Translations under genes and position numbers: made by a program | Assembly: GCA_947000775.1 (NCBI GenBank) | Contig: CAMQGK010000299.1 | Span: 17,984,001-18,048,000, forward strand | Length of the DNA stretch: 64,000 nucleotides | Origin: Pterois miles | Lineage: Eukaryota; Chordata; Actinopteri; Perciformes; Scorpaenidae | Direction of reading: 5' to 3' | Notes under the pieces: generated by a model | The model's database searches: none | Seen by the model: the letters and a program-made list of their open reading frames with translations, nothing else | What the model was told of the DNA's origin: nothing | In this document: positions 24,841 through 36,587 of the stretch, in pieces | Numbering within the stretch: the stretch's first letter is position 1 | How the letters are laid out: every line of letters begins with the position of its first letter

Positions 24841-24852
24841 ACTACTGTAAAA

Positions 24853-24873
24853 GAGTGTGTGTGTGTGTGTGCG

Positions 24874-24905
<32 letters not shown>

Positions 24906-25079
24906 TGCGTGAGTGTGTGTGTGCGTGTGTGTGCGTTCATGTGTGTGCGTGTGTGAGAATGATTGATTTGTTCGAAGGACAGTTGTGTGTTTTTGTGTGT
25001 TATCCAGCGTGATTTATGGGCCTAAACTGTGTGTGTGTGTTAGAGAGAGCATGACTGTGCATATAAATATACAGTAGTA

Positions 25080-25124
<45 letters not shown>

Positions 25125-25162
25125 GAGAGAGCATGACTGTTCATATAAATATACAGTAGTAA

Positions 25163-25193
<31 letters not shown>

Positions 25194-25247
25194 GAGAGAG
25201 CATGACCCTGCATATAAATATACAGTAGTAATGTGTGTGTGTGTGTG
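24853..25247. repeat. TG-rich compound microsatellite with a threefold 41-bp insert
   Basis: TG and TGCG runs alternate with three copies of a unit starting TTAGAGAGAGCATGAC and ending ATAAATATACAGTAGTAAT (starts at 25,041, 25,122 and 25,191). The stretch ends in a G-run at 25,248-25,255. Confidence 0.85.
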
Positions 25248-25504
25248 GGGGGGGGAGGGTAAATGTGGTGTATTTGTGAGATTATGATGGCGTGTATGAC
25301 AGCAAGTATGATTTATGGTCTAAATAGCCTCTCATTCCAGCTCTCTCACGCACACACATACAGGTCACTAATGAATCTGCATATTTTATTCCTGCGTATT
25401 AAACTATGACTGAATGTAATGTGACACCACCGAGGCAAGCTGCTTAAATACAGTATTGTGTGTATTTTAGGGTTGCAGTAATATGAATATACCTTGATGG
25501 TATC

Positions 25505-26679
25505 AGTTACTTTAAGGAGAAAAGCTGGTCCACCTTAATAGAGAGCCAGCGCAGATCCAGGAAGTAGCTCTGGACTTCCAGCTGAGGAGATGTAGCTTGT
25601 AGCCTCGTAGCATTTATTCACCAACAATAAACTGTACACACACTGTCTGCTACAGCTACGTTCACAGCTATAACACCACCAACACACACACACTCACCAC
25701 CACACACACACACCGTCTGTCGGAAACTCGCTGGAATTACACCACAGCAGGCATGAAGCCACCGACAACGCTAGCAGCTAGCAGATGCTAACGTAGCAAA
25801 AACATAAACACTGTTTACATAAACACGCTAATCTGGGGAGCCACACAGCTGACAACCTGCTAATCTAAACTAAATTTTGAAAGTGAACGCAGCACTGTGA
25901 CTGCTACACTAACTCTCCTGATGGTGAACTGGAAACAGTGAACGCAGCACCGTGGCTGCTACACTAACTCTCCTGATGGTGAACTGGAAACAGTGAACGC
26001 AGCACCGTGGCTGCTACACTAACTCTCCTGATGGTGAACTGGAGACAGTGAACGCAGCACCGTGGCTGCTACACTAACTCTCCTGACGGTGAACTGGAGA
26101 CAGTGAACGCAGCACCGTGGCTGCTACAGTAACTCTCCTGATGGTGAACTGGAGACAGTGAACGCAGCACCGTGGCTGCTACACTAACTCACCTGATGGT
26201 GAACTGGAGACAGTGAACGCAGCACCGTGGCTGCTACAGTAACTCACCTGACGGTGAACTGGAGACAGTGAACGCAGCACCGTGGCTGCTACAGTAACTC
26301 TCCTGATGGTGAACTGGAGACAGTAAACGCAGCACCGTGGCTGCTACAGTAACTCTCCTGACGGTGAACTGGAGACGGTGAACGCAGCACCGTGGCTGCT
26401 ACAGTAACTCTCCTGACGGTGAACTGGAGACGGTGAACGCAGCACCGTGGCTGCTACAGTAACTCTCCTGACGGTGAACTGGAGACAGTGAACGCAGCAC
26501 CGTGGCTGCTACAGTAGCTCTCCTGATGGTGAACTGTTGACTCAGTTGTCTGTTGTGTTCATACACTACAGCTGGTGCACTGATGCATGCGAGGCACAGA
26601 TCTTGTCAGTTAACAGTTAATAATCGGTTAACAAGGGTCAGTTATCAATTAAGAAAATTCCTCAAAATTAACATCCCTA
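25505..26679 (+). mobile_element. hAT-like non-autonomous element, copy 2, with expanded minisatellite
   Basis: It shares CTTTAAGGAGAAAAGCTGGT through CTTCCAGCTGAGGAG with copy 1 (13,972-14,545). It then has a unique region, the 55-bp array, and a right end with TTAACAGTTAATAATCGGTT and the terminus AAAATTAACATCCCTA. The left terminus is unclear. No transposase is present. Confidence 0.6.
25880..26537 (+). repeat. 55-bp minisatellite, about 12 copies
   Basis: Unit starts GTG(G/A)CTGCTACA(C/G)TAAC occur every 55 bp from 25,897 to 26,502. Internal variants (CTACACT versus CTACAGT, GATGG versus GACGG, GGAAAC versus GGAGAC) shift along the array. This is the same unit as at 14,198-14,545. Confidence 0.95.
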
Positions 26680-26782
26680 TTATCAGTGAATGTTAATATC
26701 CTGATGTTTGTTTTACAGAATGTGCCACCTGACAGTATCTCACCTCTTTGTCTCTACATCTCTTGTGTTTGTCTCTCTTTAG

Positions 26783-26939
26783 TGAGAAGAGGAAGTTGCA
26801 GGTGAACATCGTGAGTCCCATCCAGTGCAGCATGAGCGGCAGGAAGTGCACGGTCATCGTCGAACCCAAGATCAACCAATCACAGCCAGACTTCACCAAG
26901 AGCCGATCTGGTTACATCCTGGCTGTTCCTGGCAACTAA
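26783..26939 (+). CDS. myo1d: Unconventional myosin Id, last coding exon (partial gene)
   Basis: This exon encodes the C-terminal 51 residues of a class I myosin, starting EKRKLQVNIVSPIQCSMSGR and ending GYILAVPGN with a TAA stop. From memory it aligns closely with the C-terminus of vertebrate MYO1D, part of the TH1 tail domain that binds acidic membrane lipids. The acceptor TCTCTCTTTAG precedes it, and the first base completes a codon begun in the previous exon (phase 2). MYO1D is an actin-based motor; in zebrafish it is known to act in left-right axis formation. No other myo1d exon was found in the window, so the rest of the gene, motor domain included, lies left of position 1 and the final intron is at least about 26.8 kb. 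The identification is strong because the terminal residues are distinctive. Confidence 0.93.
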
Positions 26940-26976
26940 AAGAAGCCATCAGTGACAGCTGATTTCAAACCAGGCC

Positions 26977-27012
<36 letters not shown>

Positions 27013-27895
27013 CACTTCTTTTTTTGCAGAGCTGCTGATAATGTGACGATTCAGATAGCAGCTCTCTAGGAGGATTGTGGTAACTGAATCCTCAATATGC
27101 AAAGCCATGCCAAATTTGACCTGTTTTATAGATTTCTATGCAATGTTACTATAAACAGGAAGTGTACAATATGCCTACAAGCAAGATGTTATTAGTTTAA
27201 CAGAGTTTTTTGTTAAATGCACTACAGGATAATCCACCAAAGTGCTGTTCTTTCTTTTTAAAATCCAAATTTCAAGTGATTTGCTTTGTGCAATATTTAC
27301 TTTATCGTAGATTGCGGTAGTCAAGGTGAGAAGAGATTATGCTGCAACCATTGACGTTGCATAATAGGAGAAAATTCCAACGGCTTTGGAGGAGTTTAGA
27401 ATCCGTGCAGCTCCCCGTGTAGGAGCCCGATCAAAAGTGAAACCCTGAAACAGAAAAGAAAGATATTTATATATGTATGACTCTGATTTTTCAGATACTC
27501 AATCGATTATCTGCTCTAAATTAGAAGAAAACACTTTTTGTGATATGTATTCTGAGGAATAATAATGTTAATGACCTTAATTGAAGACTTACCTACCTAC
27601 ACGGTAAATGAAAGGAAATGCCGCGTCCACTTAGAGTTCATTAAATGTTTACAATCACATATGAGAACAGCGAGATGTGATTCAGTGGTTCAGTCAGTGT
27701 CTGAGGCACAAACTCCAAGTTCATTGTTAGGTTGTTAGATGTTGAGCAGGATGTGTTGAGCACATCCTGAACATTGCAACCTGCTACATGCAAACTGTTA
27801 AAGATCTATTAATTTAAATCCTGCTTTGTATACTCTCTACTGCAATGTGTGTACTTTTTATAATACTCTAATACTGCTTATATATTAAAAGTTAG
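26940..27895 (+). other. myo1d: Probable myo1d 3' UTR
   Basis: Sequence follows directly after the stop. It has a (GAT)n tract at about 26,978-27,011. ATTAAA-type candidate polyadenylation signals lie near 27,636 and 27,882; no canonical AATAAA was noted in this stretch. The true 3' end is uncertain. Confidence 0.35.
26978..27011. repeat. (GAT)n microsatellite in the myo1d 3' UTR
   Basis: About 11 uninterrupted GAT triplets shortly after the myo1d stop codon. Confidence 0.9.
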
Positions 27896-30209
27896 AAGAC
27901 ACTTTATGTGGCAGCACTTATACTACATTTAGTATAAAAAAAGGTGATAACTGATTAACAGAAGGCAGAAATGAAGGCGATGATGGCCATGTCCATGAAA
28001 TTATTTGTGTATTGGAAAGATCAGTTGAGATGAAAAATGAGAAGAGACTTCTGTGTTTTTCCTCTCGACTTTAGTCGTCGGCTTGCTTTCCTCACGTCCG
28101 TTTCTCTGCTCGTGCTCTGATTAGATATCTGTCACAGATGAGCTCGGCAGGTGGTTCAACATGCTGAATTGATCGTAAAGTCTCCAACACAGGCAGACAA
28201 GAGCCGATGCAGGACACACTGAAAAACTAGACCTACAGACTCTCACTGATGGCCGACTGTCGGCTTGGTGCGTCTTTGAAGGTGCTAAATTTGAAATTCA
28301 GAGCATTAATAGAGCAGTAAATAATGTCTATGTAAAGATATGTTGGAGTAATGTCTCCCTGAGCAGAGAATGAAGTCGCTCTCTTTGCTTTGTTTACATA
28401 GCCGGTCCTGCCGTGCATGCATGTGAATGCATGTGAGTCCTGTGTGTGCGCCCCACTGGCTAGCTAATCGCCACCGCTCTCCAACAGCGTCGTCACAGAG
28501 GCGTAGCACCAGCCTCCAGTTCCCCCTCAGGTAAACACTGTTAGCTCGGTCAGCACTGTTGCCTTTGTTAGCACCAATAGCTGCTAACAGTAGTTGCTCA
28601 GTGGTGCATGAAGCTAAAAAAAAGCTCAAAAGTACCTGGATCTTCGCCCACAGAGCAGGTGCAGTAGCGTCTCCTTTAACTCCACCTCCCAGCCCTCGGT
28701 CCAGCCTCGGTGTGGTTCTCATTAACATGAATGGAGAAAGGAAAATGACTCTGGATTCAGCTATTTGTGCATTTTACATCTATTAGGACCTAATGATTGA
28801 AATAAGGGCTATTCACCTCAGAAACAGACGTCTCTTGTCTAATGTAAATCTATGGGTAAAAGTCTTTTTGGGCCCAATGGCATCACGTGATGGACACAGA
28901 AGCAAAGAGACAGCTGCTGCCACCATTTTGTACTGAAAACATTTATTATATTTATAATATTTTATTGTTCAACACCAGCTATTTTGGCAGAATATGACAA
29001 TAGAATGGAAATAAATTAGTTTTACTTTTTTTGGCACTTTTTAGGCGTCCAGTACTTACATGGTGGCAGCACAGCTTTGCTGCTAGTCGCTGATGTTGCA
29101 ATGGAGCAAACAATTAACTTTCACTTCTTGGAAATATACACTCTTGTAATGTAAAGACACAATAACAGAGGAGAAAGATGAGGTCGTTGAGAATATCACC
29201 ATTTTCCTCAGATATATTAAAAAAAATTATGAAGAAGTACACTATATGACTAAAATTACAACTTAAGTATTGAAAAATGAAGTTCCATGGCTTCCACCAA
29301 ACTTTCCACTTATGAGGTCTTGAATACCACAAGAGGGAGGCGTTCATATGGACTCATGAATCTGAATTTTGATCACCTTTCATGCTCTAGTGTTGCTGGC
29401 CAGTTCTGTCTCAACATCATCTCATTTGCTGTCTTTGTGTTGAGTAAATAGCCTAATGACATGTGGTGGTCCTTTGGAACAGACTTCCATTTGACAAATA
29501 TCCTCTTCATCAGAGAGGAAGCCAGTGTGTGTGTTGATTAGCTCTTCTTAGCGCTCCTCTTCTTGGCTCGGAGACTGAGAGCCTGTCTGGAGACGGAGTG
29601 GAGACGGAGGGGTGTGAAGTCTGGAATCAGACAGCTGCCCTAGTTTACCTCCCTGTCTAATGATGGAAATGACTATTTGGAGACTTGATTTTCATCTACT
29701 CTCACTAAACTCCCTTCGCTGCTCTCGAGCCAAATCACACCAATCAAATCATCAGCACTTGAACACTCAGATATAGCTTTGTACTGTTCTCAAGAGCTGT
29801 GCTGAATGTCTACACACTCATTTTCACCCTTTGTTAAGAGTTGGCACATTACAAAATGTTCTTTTTCCAGCCATTGCAAAAAAGAAAACATGTGGCAGCA
29901 CAGAAGCTGATGGAGATGTCTGGCTTTAGAGCATGTGTTTAATATTAATATCTATCCCCAAATTCAGTACATAAAGTGCAAATATCTTGGGGGGGGTTGT
30001 CATATCAAGATGTGCTTGCTGCTCTATAACCAACCTAATTATTGTAAGGTCAGAAGTTTATTCTTGACCTTGAAAAAGCACCACAAGAGTAGAATGTTAG
30101 AGCTAACTTCCAACATGCTAGCCAGCCAAGCACGCACTAATACTCTCTCTAGTCTATCTGCAGGTGTACAGTATGACAGGACACACCTACTACATGACTC
30201 ACCCTAAAA
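27896..30209. other. Intergenic sequence between myo1d and cdk5r1
   Basis: No exon is supported. A moderately GC-rich block at 28,300-28,770 carries long open frames on both strands and looks like a dispersed repeat: a similar GTTAGC-rich segment lies at 34,680-34,900. The segment 29,285-29,370 shares a repeat with 24,515-24,590. Confidence 0.35.
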
Positions 30210-30450
30210 CATTCACCATTTGGTTAGGTTTAGGCACCAAAATTACTTTGTTAGATTTAGAACCCAAAACTACTTGGCTAGGTTTAGTCACCAAAAGTGC
30301 TTGGTAAAGTTTAAGCACCAAAACTACATGGTTAGATTTAGCCACAAAAACTACTTGGTTAGGTTTAGGTGACAAAACTACTTGGTTAGGCACAAAAACT
30401 ACTCAATTAGGTTTAGGCCCCAAAAAATGCTTAGTTAGGTTTAGGAAATG
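30210..30450. repeat. Degenerate minisatellite, unit about 28 bp
   Basis: Roughly eight diverged copies of AACTACTTGGTTAGGTTTAG followed by GCACCAAA. Read on the minus strand it yields repeated PNQVV-like peptides, which are an artefact of the repeat rather than a gene. The array occurs widely in fish. Confidence 0.7.
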
Positions 30451-32018
30451 ATTGAAAAGTAAAATGAAAAGTAATAAATGGATCCCGGCTGTTATGTCAG
30501 GGCGTGTCTTGTAGTAAAGTGGGTGTGTCATGTAGCCTGATAACCCCGTCTCCTGTACTTTGCTGTTCCATGGATGTATTATAGGAACTGAATACTGGTC
30601 CACAAGATGGCATCTATTCATACCAATGAGAATTGCTCGCCTGGCACCTACACCAAGAATGTTGTCTAGCTTCCTGGTTTAATTCCAGGGTTTACAGCCC
30701 ACTGAATATGTGCAGTAGTGCTTCTCCTGCTGGCCCCTAATGTACTAATGAAGATCATATAATGTGGTCAAAAGCTCCAGAACAGCAAATGAATTATTAC
30801 CTCTGCACAGAACATCCTCATTGTTGAATTTGGAAGGAACGGATGTATCGATGGATGTCTCTGTTCGTATGGAGAATGGAGCTGTTTCTATTTGAATTTG
30901 CTTAATTAAAGGGTCGCCATGATGACGTGATAGTAAATGTCACAAATCCTATAGGAGGTGTATCATCTCTCTGCCCACAGAGACGAGGCTGTATTGTCTC
31001 GGAGTGAAGACTAAGTAAAGGCTGTGGGCTGAGGAACGACAGCCCAGGGTTATGAATCAGAGCTCCCTCGGCGTCTGGCCTAGTTGAAGAGGCAGAGACA
31101 CTCTTGTCGACTTTACTCCAACAGGAACTTGTTAGCGATCACTTTAGCCACAGTAGCACAGCACTCTAATTGTTGTCTGGATGAGTCGTTTATCTTAATT
31201 AGTTTGCCCGTGTCTTAGGAAGAAGCAAATCTCCATTCTACCTCACAGCTTTGTGGTGGCCGACCTTGATAAGACACTTGGATGCAGGAACGTGGTTGTT
31301 TGGGGAAGCTGGTGCATTCATAGTGTGGATTTAGGAAGTGACATTGGTAGCTCTAAAAGATGGATTTCTAAGCAGCGCAGCAGCAGTGTGTGTGATGAGT
31401 GTGTGCAGACTATAACGCTGCAGCTCTCCATATCCTTCGGCTCGGTAATCTCCCACAGGGCTTCTCCTCCTCGCTGCTCTGCTATTCACCGCTCATCATT
31501 AGGATGGACTCCGTGTCACTTCTCACTTCAGCGCTTCTCTCTTTCCTTTTCTTAAGGCAAAAGGGGGTTTCTGAACAAAGCCTCGCTTGGCCTCCTCATC
31601 TCCACCCCTCCCTCCCTCCCTCCTTTCCTTCTTCTGTCAAATCACTTCGCTCCTCGCCCCGTTGGGCTGACTGTACCGTCCTGCAGGGCAGTGAAGGTTT
31701 TCTTGTTTTATTTTTTTTGTGTCTTCCTTCTTTCCGTCCCATGCCCAGGAGGTGTGGAAATAAAAAGGGAAACTACACCAGCAAACAAGACGAACAATAG
31801 GAGTATCATGCAGCAACAAAAGCAAGAAATATGAGACAAAGCTCAGTATATTAACCTAAAATGTAAATACTGTGGTTCAAAAACCTAATATAAGAGAAGT
31901 AAATCTACAGTATATGTTTGTTATTGTCAACATTATCGTCCTGAAAAGACCAAAATCAGCTTCCCTGACCTGCGTGTGCCACTGCAGCAAACTCATTGGT
32001 TCCAACTGAACATGTAAA

Positions 32019-32051
<33 letters not shown>

Positions 32052-33834
32052 CTCACAAAGACATAGACAGCCAAGGTCCCGCCGTTTCCGGTGGTCTCCA
32101 TGGGACCTTGTTTTAGAACAAATATGGATGGTGGTCAATGAAGAGAGACAAATAATTTTTTGATCCTGCGCCATGATTCACACGTTTATCAATTTAAAAG
32201 ATAATTTTGCAAGACAAGAAGAAGTGTTGTAGTATCATCTAGTTTTGTGTGAAACCGCTAAATAAACTACATCTCTTGTCTCACACAACGTACGTCACTA
32301 ATGCTAGCTAGCTAGCTAACTTAGCCACAGATGGTTATCTGACCTGATGAGTTTTATCAGTGACTTCAGCCGGGAAGCCAAAGACGGATCAGACCTGTAG
32401 CTGGTGTGAGTTCATCTCAGTAGGAAACACACAGACATCGTAGCTTCAGAGAGAGAGAGACGTCACGTACGCGACTTTTGGGTTTGTCGTCTTTCTAATT
32501 ACATATTTTCACAGTCTGATGCTTCAACAAACTTTCTAGATAAACATCATGTGTGTCATTCATTGCACAACTCAACTAAAAAAAAAAAAAATCTCCGTTG
32601 ACTACCATTCACAGGACTTTGCCTCTCTATAGTTTGATTATATTTTTAATAATTAATTTCCTGAAACAGCTGGTCACTGTAGTTTATCATTGCTCAAAGA
32701 AGAGGAAATAGAGAGGAGCCATGATGGGATCTTTGATATTCACAATACTTGTTGGAATATGAAATATCATCAGATGTAAACTTTGTTTTTGGTGTTCAAA
32801 CCCAATCAGCAACGATCACTTTTCCATTATAATGATTATCAGCTTTACCGCAAGTGTAATAATCACAAGCTTTTCCTAATTCCTCCTTTCTGAAAGAATG
32901 TCAGATATGAATGTTAACACTAGGAGACTTGTGCCATTGTCTTCTTCTCTGTTCCTCTAGTCTTCACAACAGCACAACTCCATTATCAAGCCTGTCCATG
33001 TTAGCCAAAGGCTTTTCCATAATTTATTCCATACTCTGTGGCTTTGAGCAAAATCTGTACCTAAACACAGTTCATTCAGTATGTGCCTAATTTTATATTA
33101 AGTTTATATTTTGCATATTTTGTGATTCCATGCCGTAAATATCCTGTATTATCCGGATCAAGTCTAAAGGGAACTTCACCTTTGCAAATGTATGCTGTAT
33201 GAATGCAGTTTCCATGATGTTCCATAATGAAAAATATTTCATTAATCGTTTTATTAATAAATTTATTTGCATCAATAGCTGCTGCTTGTAGTCATTTTGT
33301 CAGCTTGTTTTCAGGTGTGTGGGTGATCAGGTAAAACTGTTTGAAGTCATCATTTGACTCAAGTGTGTCCCGAGGTCAGTCGTACTGTGTAACGTGTGAC
33401 GTGGTAATATCTGGGTAGAGCTCATCTGTAATCCACCCACTAACAGCTGTTTCACCCGGGTGACGACAGAGCTAAAACCCCTGCAGTCGGCATGACAACG
33501 CTGCTTCCCGCTGCCACGGCGTCACCCATCACCAGCTAGCTCAGGAGGGGTTAATAATCCACTGGTTGATGGATGACGAGGAGTGACTGGGTTTTTTCCC
33601 CACAGGGTGGTGGCTAAGCACTGACTGACCTGGTGGTTAAATAAATGGGAGTTAATGGACAGAGAGTGATATGCAAAGAGTGAACTGACCCAAGCTAATT
33701 TGTCTGGTGGGGGGGCGCTCAGTCTATTTGGAGAAACATCACTGCAGTGTGCTACATGGAAACACTAAAGAAGCTATGGAAAAAACTAACATTGGTTTTA
33801 TTCACAAATTTGGATGTAGGAGCTATGTAAACAC
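30451..33834. other. Intergenic sequence, mostly unrecognised
   Basis: A 27-base poly(A) tract lies at about 32,024-32,050, with a possible repeat following to about 32,480, and another poly(A) tract near 32,579. Short open frames such as 31,399-31,800 have no recognisable domain. Confidence 0.35.
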
Positions 33835-34395
33835 TAGAGCTGTTAATGGAAAAAAATATTTAATTTTAACCACATTTTTTATCTGTTGAAAATGTACCTT
33901 AAAGGAAGATTTCTAAAGTATTTACTACTCTTATCAACATGGACAAATATGCTGCTTTATGCAAATTTATGTATATATTTATTATTGTGAATTAATTAAC
34001 AACACCAATCAATGGCAGATATTGTCCAGAAACCCTCCCAGCTTCTGACTTTAGCATAAAAATCTGCTCCAATCAGAACATGGCAAACTGCAGCCCAACA
34101 GACAACAACAGCTGTCAGTGTGTCAGAGTGCTGACTTGACTATGACTTGATCCAGACTGACTGGGACTATCATAAAGTGGGCATGTCTGTAAAGGGGAGA
34201 CTGGTGGGGACCCAGAGACCTAGAGCTTCCTGTAACCTCCTTCTTGACAATCTATATGACGTGGTTGGTACCAGTGGATTCCTTCGGTTTTCTAGCTTTG
34301 AAACTGAGCCCTCTACAACCTCTGAAAGACTGATAGCGTCATTAAAATGAATTTATGCTAATACATTATTATGGCATTAACTTTGACAGACCTGG
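33835..34395 (+). mobile_element. GGCTGTCAA-type dispersed element, copy C
   Basis: It begins AGAGCTGTTAATGG and ends ACTTTGACAGACCT. The interior landmarks AAATATGCTGCTTTATGCAA, GACAACAACAGCTGTCAGTG, GGGCATGTCTGTAAAGGGGA and GGTTTTCTAGCTTTG match copies B and D. Confidence 0.7.
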
Positions 34396-35330
34396 TAAAC
34401 ACCAGCCCCAATAAGGGCGACTGCGCAGGACCAGCCTCCCACCGGCCTCAGTCATCTGTAGGCGACAAACACCAGCTAGACAGTCAAGTGAGCAGAGATG
34501 ATGGAAAAGTCTTTTTTTTTTTTTTAATTGCATAAAATAGAGGCCTAAGCCGTTGCCACCTTTAGATTCAACCACTCCAAGAGTTAATAATACAAGTGCA
34601 AACCAAATCTACTGTCCCCTTTTTCCTATTTAGGTTTGTTCTGGGGTTCTTAGGATAGCGTAGCACCCACTGTTATGTCTGACAGCACTGTTGCTATTGT
34701 TTTCACACTTGGCACTGTTAGCTACGAGCCGCCGGCTCAGTCGTCGCCATGTTGAGAGCTGTTGTGGAGGCATTAGTGCTTCCAATCTGAGATGGGTCTG
34801 ATTGCGGCAGCAAGGAGGCTTTCCTGAAGAACATGACAGGAACGTCCACTTTTTCTTCTCTACTTTTTTCTCAATGTACTTCAGTGTAAAGACACAAAAC
34901 ATGGCAGCAGACAACAGTAAAAATGATTAGCTTCATTCATATGTTATGACACGGTCAATAGTTATCTTGCGTAAGCTATGTGGACACATGGAGGTTGGAT
35001 GTAGTAAATTTCTGTACAGCGACCTCGCCTACAGCAAAAAGTGCAACCATACCTGAGATTAGTGTCCAGATCTGAGGCAGCTCCTTCCTTTTAAATCCTG
35101 CTATGTCTAAAAAAAAAGAGAGAGAATCAACGTTTTGCTACCAGCATCATTACATTATCAGCATCGATGGATGTTGAAGAGAGATAGATATACTGTAACG
35201 GTAAAATGATTAAAGAATTTGACAAAATGTGATTTACTGTATATCATACCTAGAGCCAAATGTAGAACCACTGATTTAACAATCAGGACAATAATGTTAC
35301 TGGGCAAAAAAAAAAAAAGTCAGTAGCTAC
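34396..35330. other. Intergenic sequence with repeat traces
   Basis: It holds a poly(T) tract near 34,513-34,525, a GTTAGC-rich block at 34,680-34,915, and a poly(A) run at 35,306-35,318 immediately before the 36-bp satellite. No exon is supported. Confidence 0.35.
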
Positions 35331-36226
35331 TGGGCGTTCCTGTTCTATATAAACCAACGATCTATGTGGGCGTTCCTGTTCTATATAAACCAACGATCTA
35401 TGTGGGCGTTCCTGTTCTATGTAAACCAACGATCTATGTGGGCGTTCCTGTTCTATATAAACCAACGATCTATGTGGGCGTTCCTGTTCTATATAAACCA
35501 ACGATCTATGTGGGCGTTCCTGTTCTATATAAACCAACGATCTATGTGGGCGTTCCTGTTCTATATAAACCAACGATCTATGTGGGCGTTCCTGTTCTAT
35601 GTAAACCAACGATCTATGTGGGCGTTCCTGTTCTATGTAAACCAACGATCTATGTGGGCGTTCCTGTTCTATATAAACCAACGATCTATGTGGGCGCTCC
35701 TGTTCTATATAAACCAACGATCTATGTGGGCGTTCCTGTTCTATATAAACCAACGATCTATGTGGGCGTTCCTGTTCTATGTAAACCAACGATCTATGTG
35801 GGCGTTCCTGTTCTATATAAACCAACGATCTATGTGGGCGTTCCTGTTCTATATAAACCAACGATCTATGTGGGCGTTCCTGTTCTATATAAACCAACAA
35901 TCTATGTGGGCGTTCCTGTTCTATATAAACCAACGATCTATGTGGGCGTTCCTGTTCTATGTAAACCAACGATCTATGTGGGTGTTCCTGTTCTATATAA
36001 ACCAACGATCTATGTGGGTGTTCCTGTTCTATATAAACCAACGATCTATGTGGGCGTTCCTGTTCTATATAAACCAATGATCTATGTGGGTGTTCCTGTT
36101 CTATATAAACCAACGATCTATGTGGGCGTACCTGTTCTATATAAACCAACAATCTATGTGGGTGTTCCTGTTCTATATAAACCAACGATCTATGTGGGCG
36201 TTCCTGTTCTATGTAAACCAATGATC
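35331..36226. repeat. 36-bp satellite, about 25 copies, TATA-box-like unit
   Basis: The exact period is 36 bp. The unit runs from TGGGCGTTCCTGTTCTATAT to AAACCAACGATCTATG, and most units contain TATATAAA. Variants with ATGTAA instead of ATATAA occur at 35,419, 35,599, 35,635, 35,779, 35,959 and 36,211, so four of them are spaced exactly 180 bp apart, showing a five-unit higher-order repeat. Because 36 is a multiple of 3, open frames of 238, 301 and 312 codons run through the array on both strands; these are artefacts. Confidence 0.97.
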
Positions 36227-36570
36227 GGTAAATGGTTAAAAATCAAATGTTACACTGTTCAGTTAGAATGAGAACATCTGGAGAACAAGGAATCATATTC
36301 CTTTGCCGTCTTTAATGCTTACATTGTTTTGTCGAATGCAACTTAAACGTTCCCCACAGTGTCATTGCTCAAGGACACTTTGACCTGTTGACATGTAGAG
36401 GTGGGGACTGAACCACAAACCCTTCGATTAAGGTGGATTCAGATGCCCTTGAGCGAAGCCTTTAACCCCCAACTTGGTGTTAAATGTCACATCTTGTGTT
36501 TGCAAAGTGCAGATTTAAACTAAACGAGGTCTCATCTGGAGGCACAGAAAGACAAGTGGCCGCCTTGAAC
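36227..36570. other. Short intergenic spacer downstream of cdk5r1
   Basis: Unique-looking sequence between the satellite and the putative cdk5r1 polyadenylation region. No exon or repeat was recognised. Confidence 0.35.
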
Positions 36571-36581
36571 GATCAGTGCAT

Positions 36582-36587
36582 TTTATT
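36582..36587 (-). promoter_or_regulatory. cdk5r1: Candidate distal polyadenylation signal of cdk5r1
   Basis: AATAAA on the minus strand within GGAAAAATAAAATGCACTG. Cleavage would be expected near 36,565. A proximal alternative is at 38,930-38,935. Confidence 0.35.

Noticed and set aside
28306..28728. 140-codon minus-strand frame
   Set aside because: It falls within a probable dispersed repeat, resembles no known protein, and plus-strand frames overlap it equally well.
30199..30393. PNQVV-repeat peptide on the minus strand
   Set aside because: It comes from a degenerate dispersed minisatellite and not from a coding sequence.
35283..36271. Open frames of 238, 301 and 312 codons on both strands
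   Set aside because: They are produced by a 36-bp tandem repeat, whose length is a multiple of 3, and only repeat the same 12 residues. No start context, splice signal or domain supports a gene.
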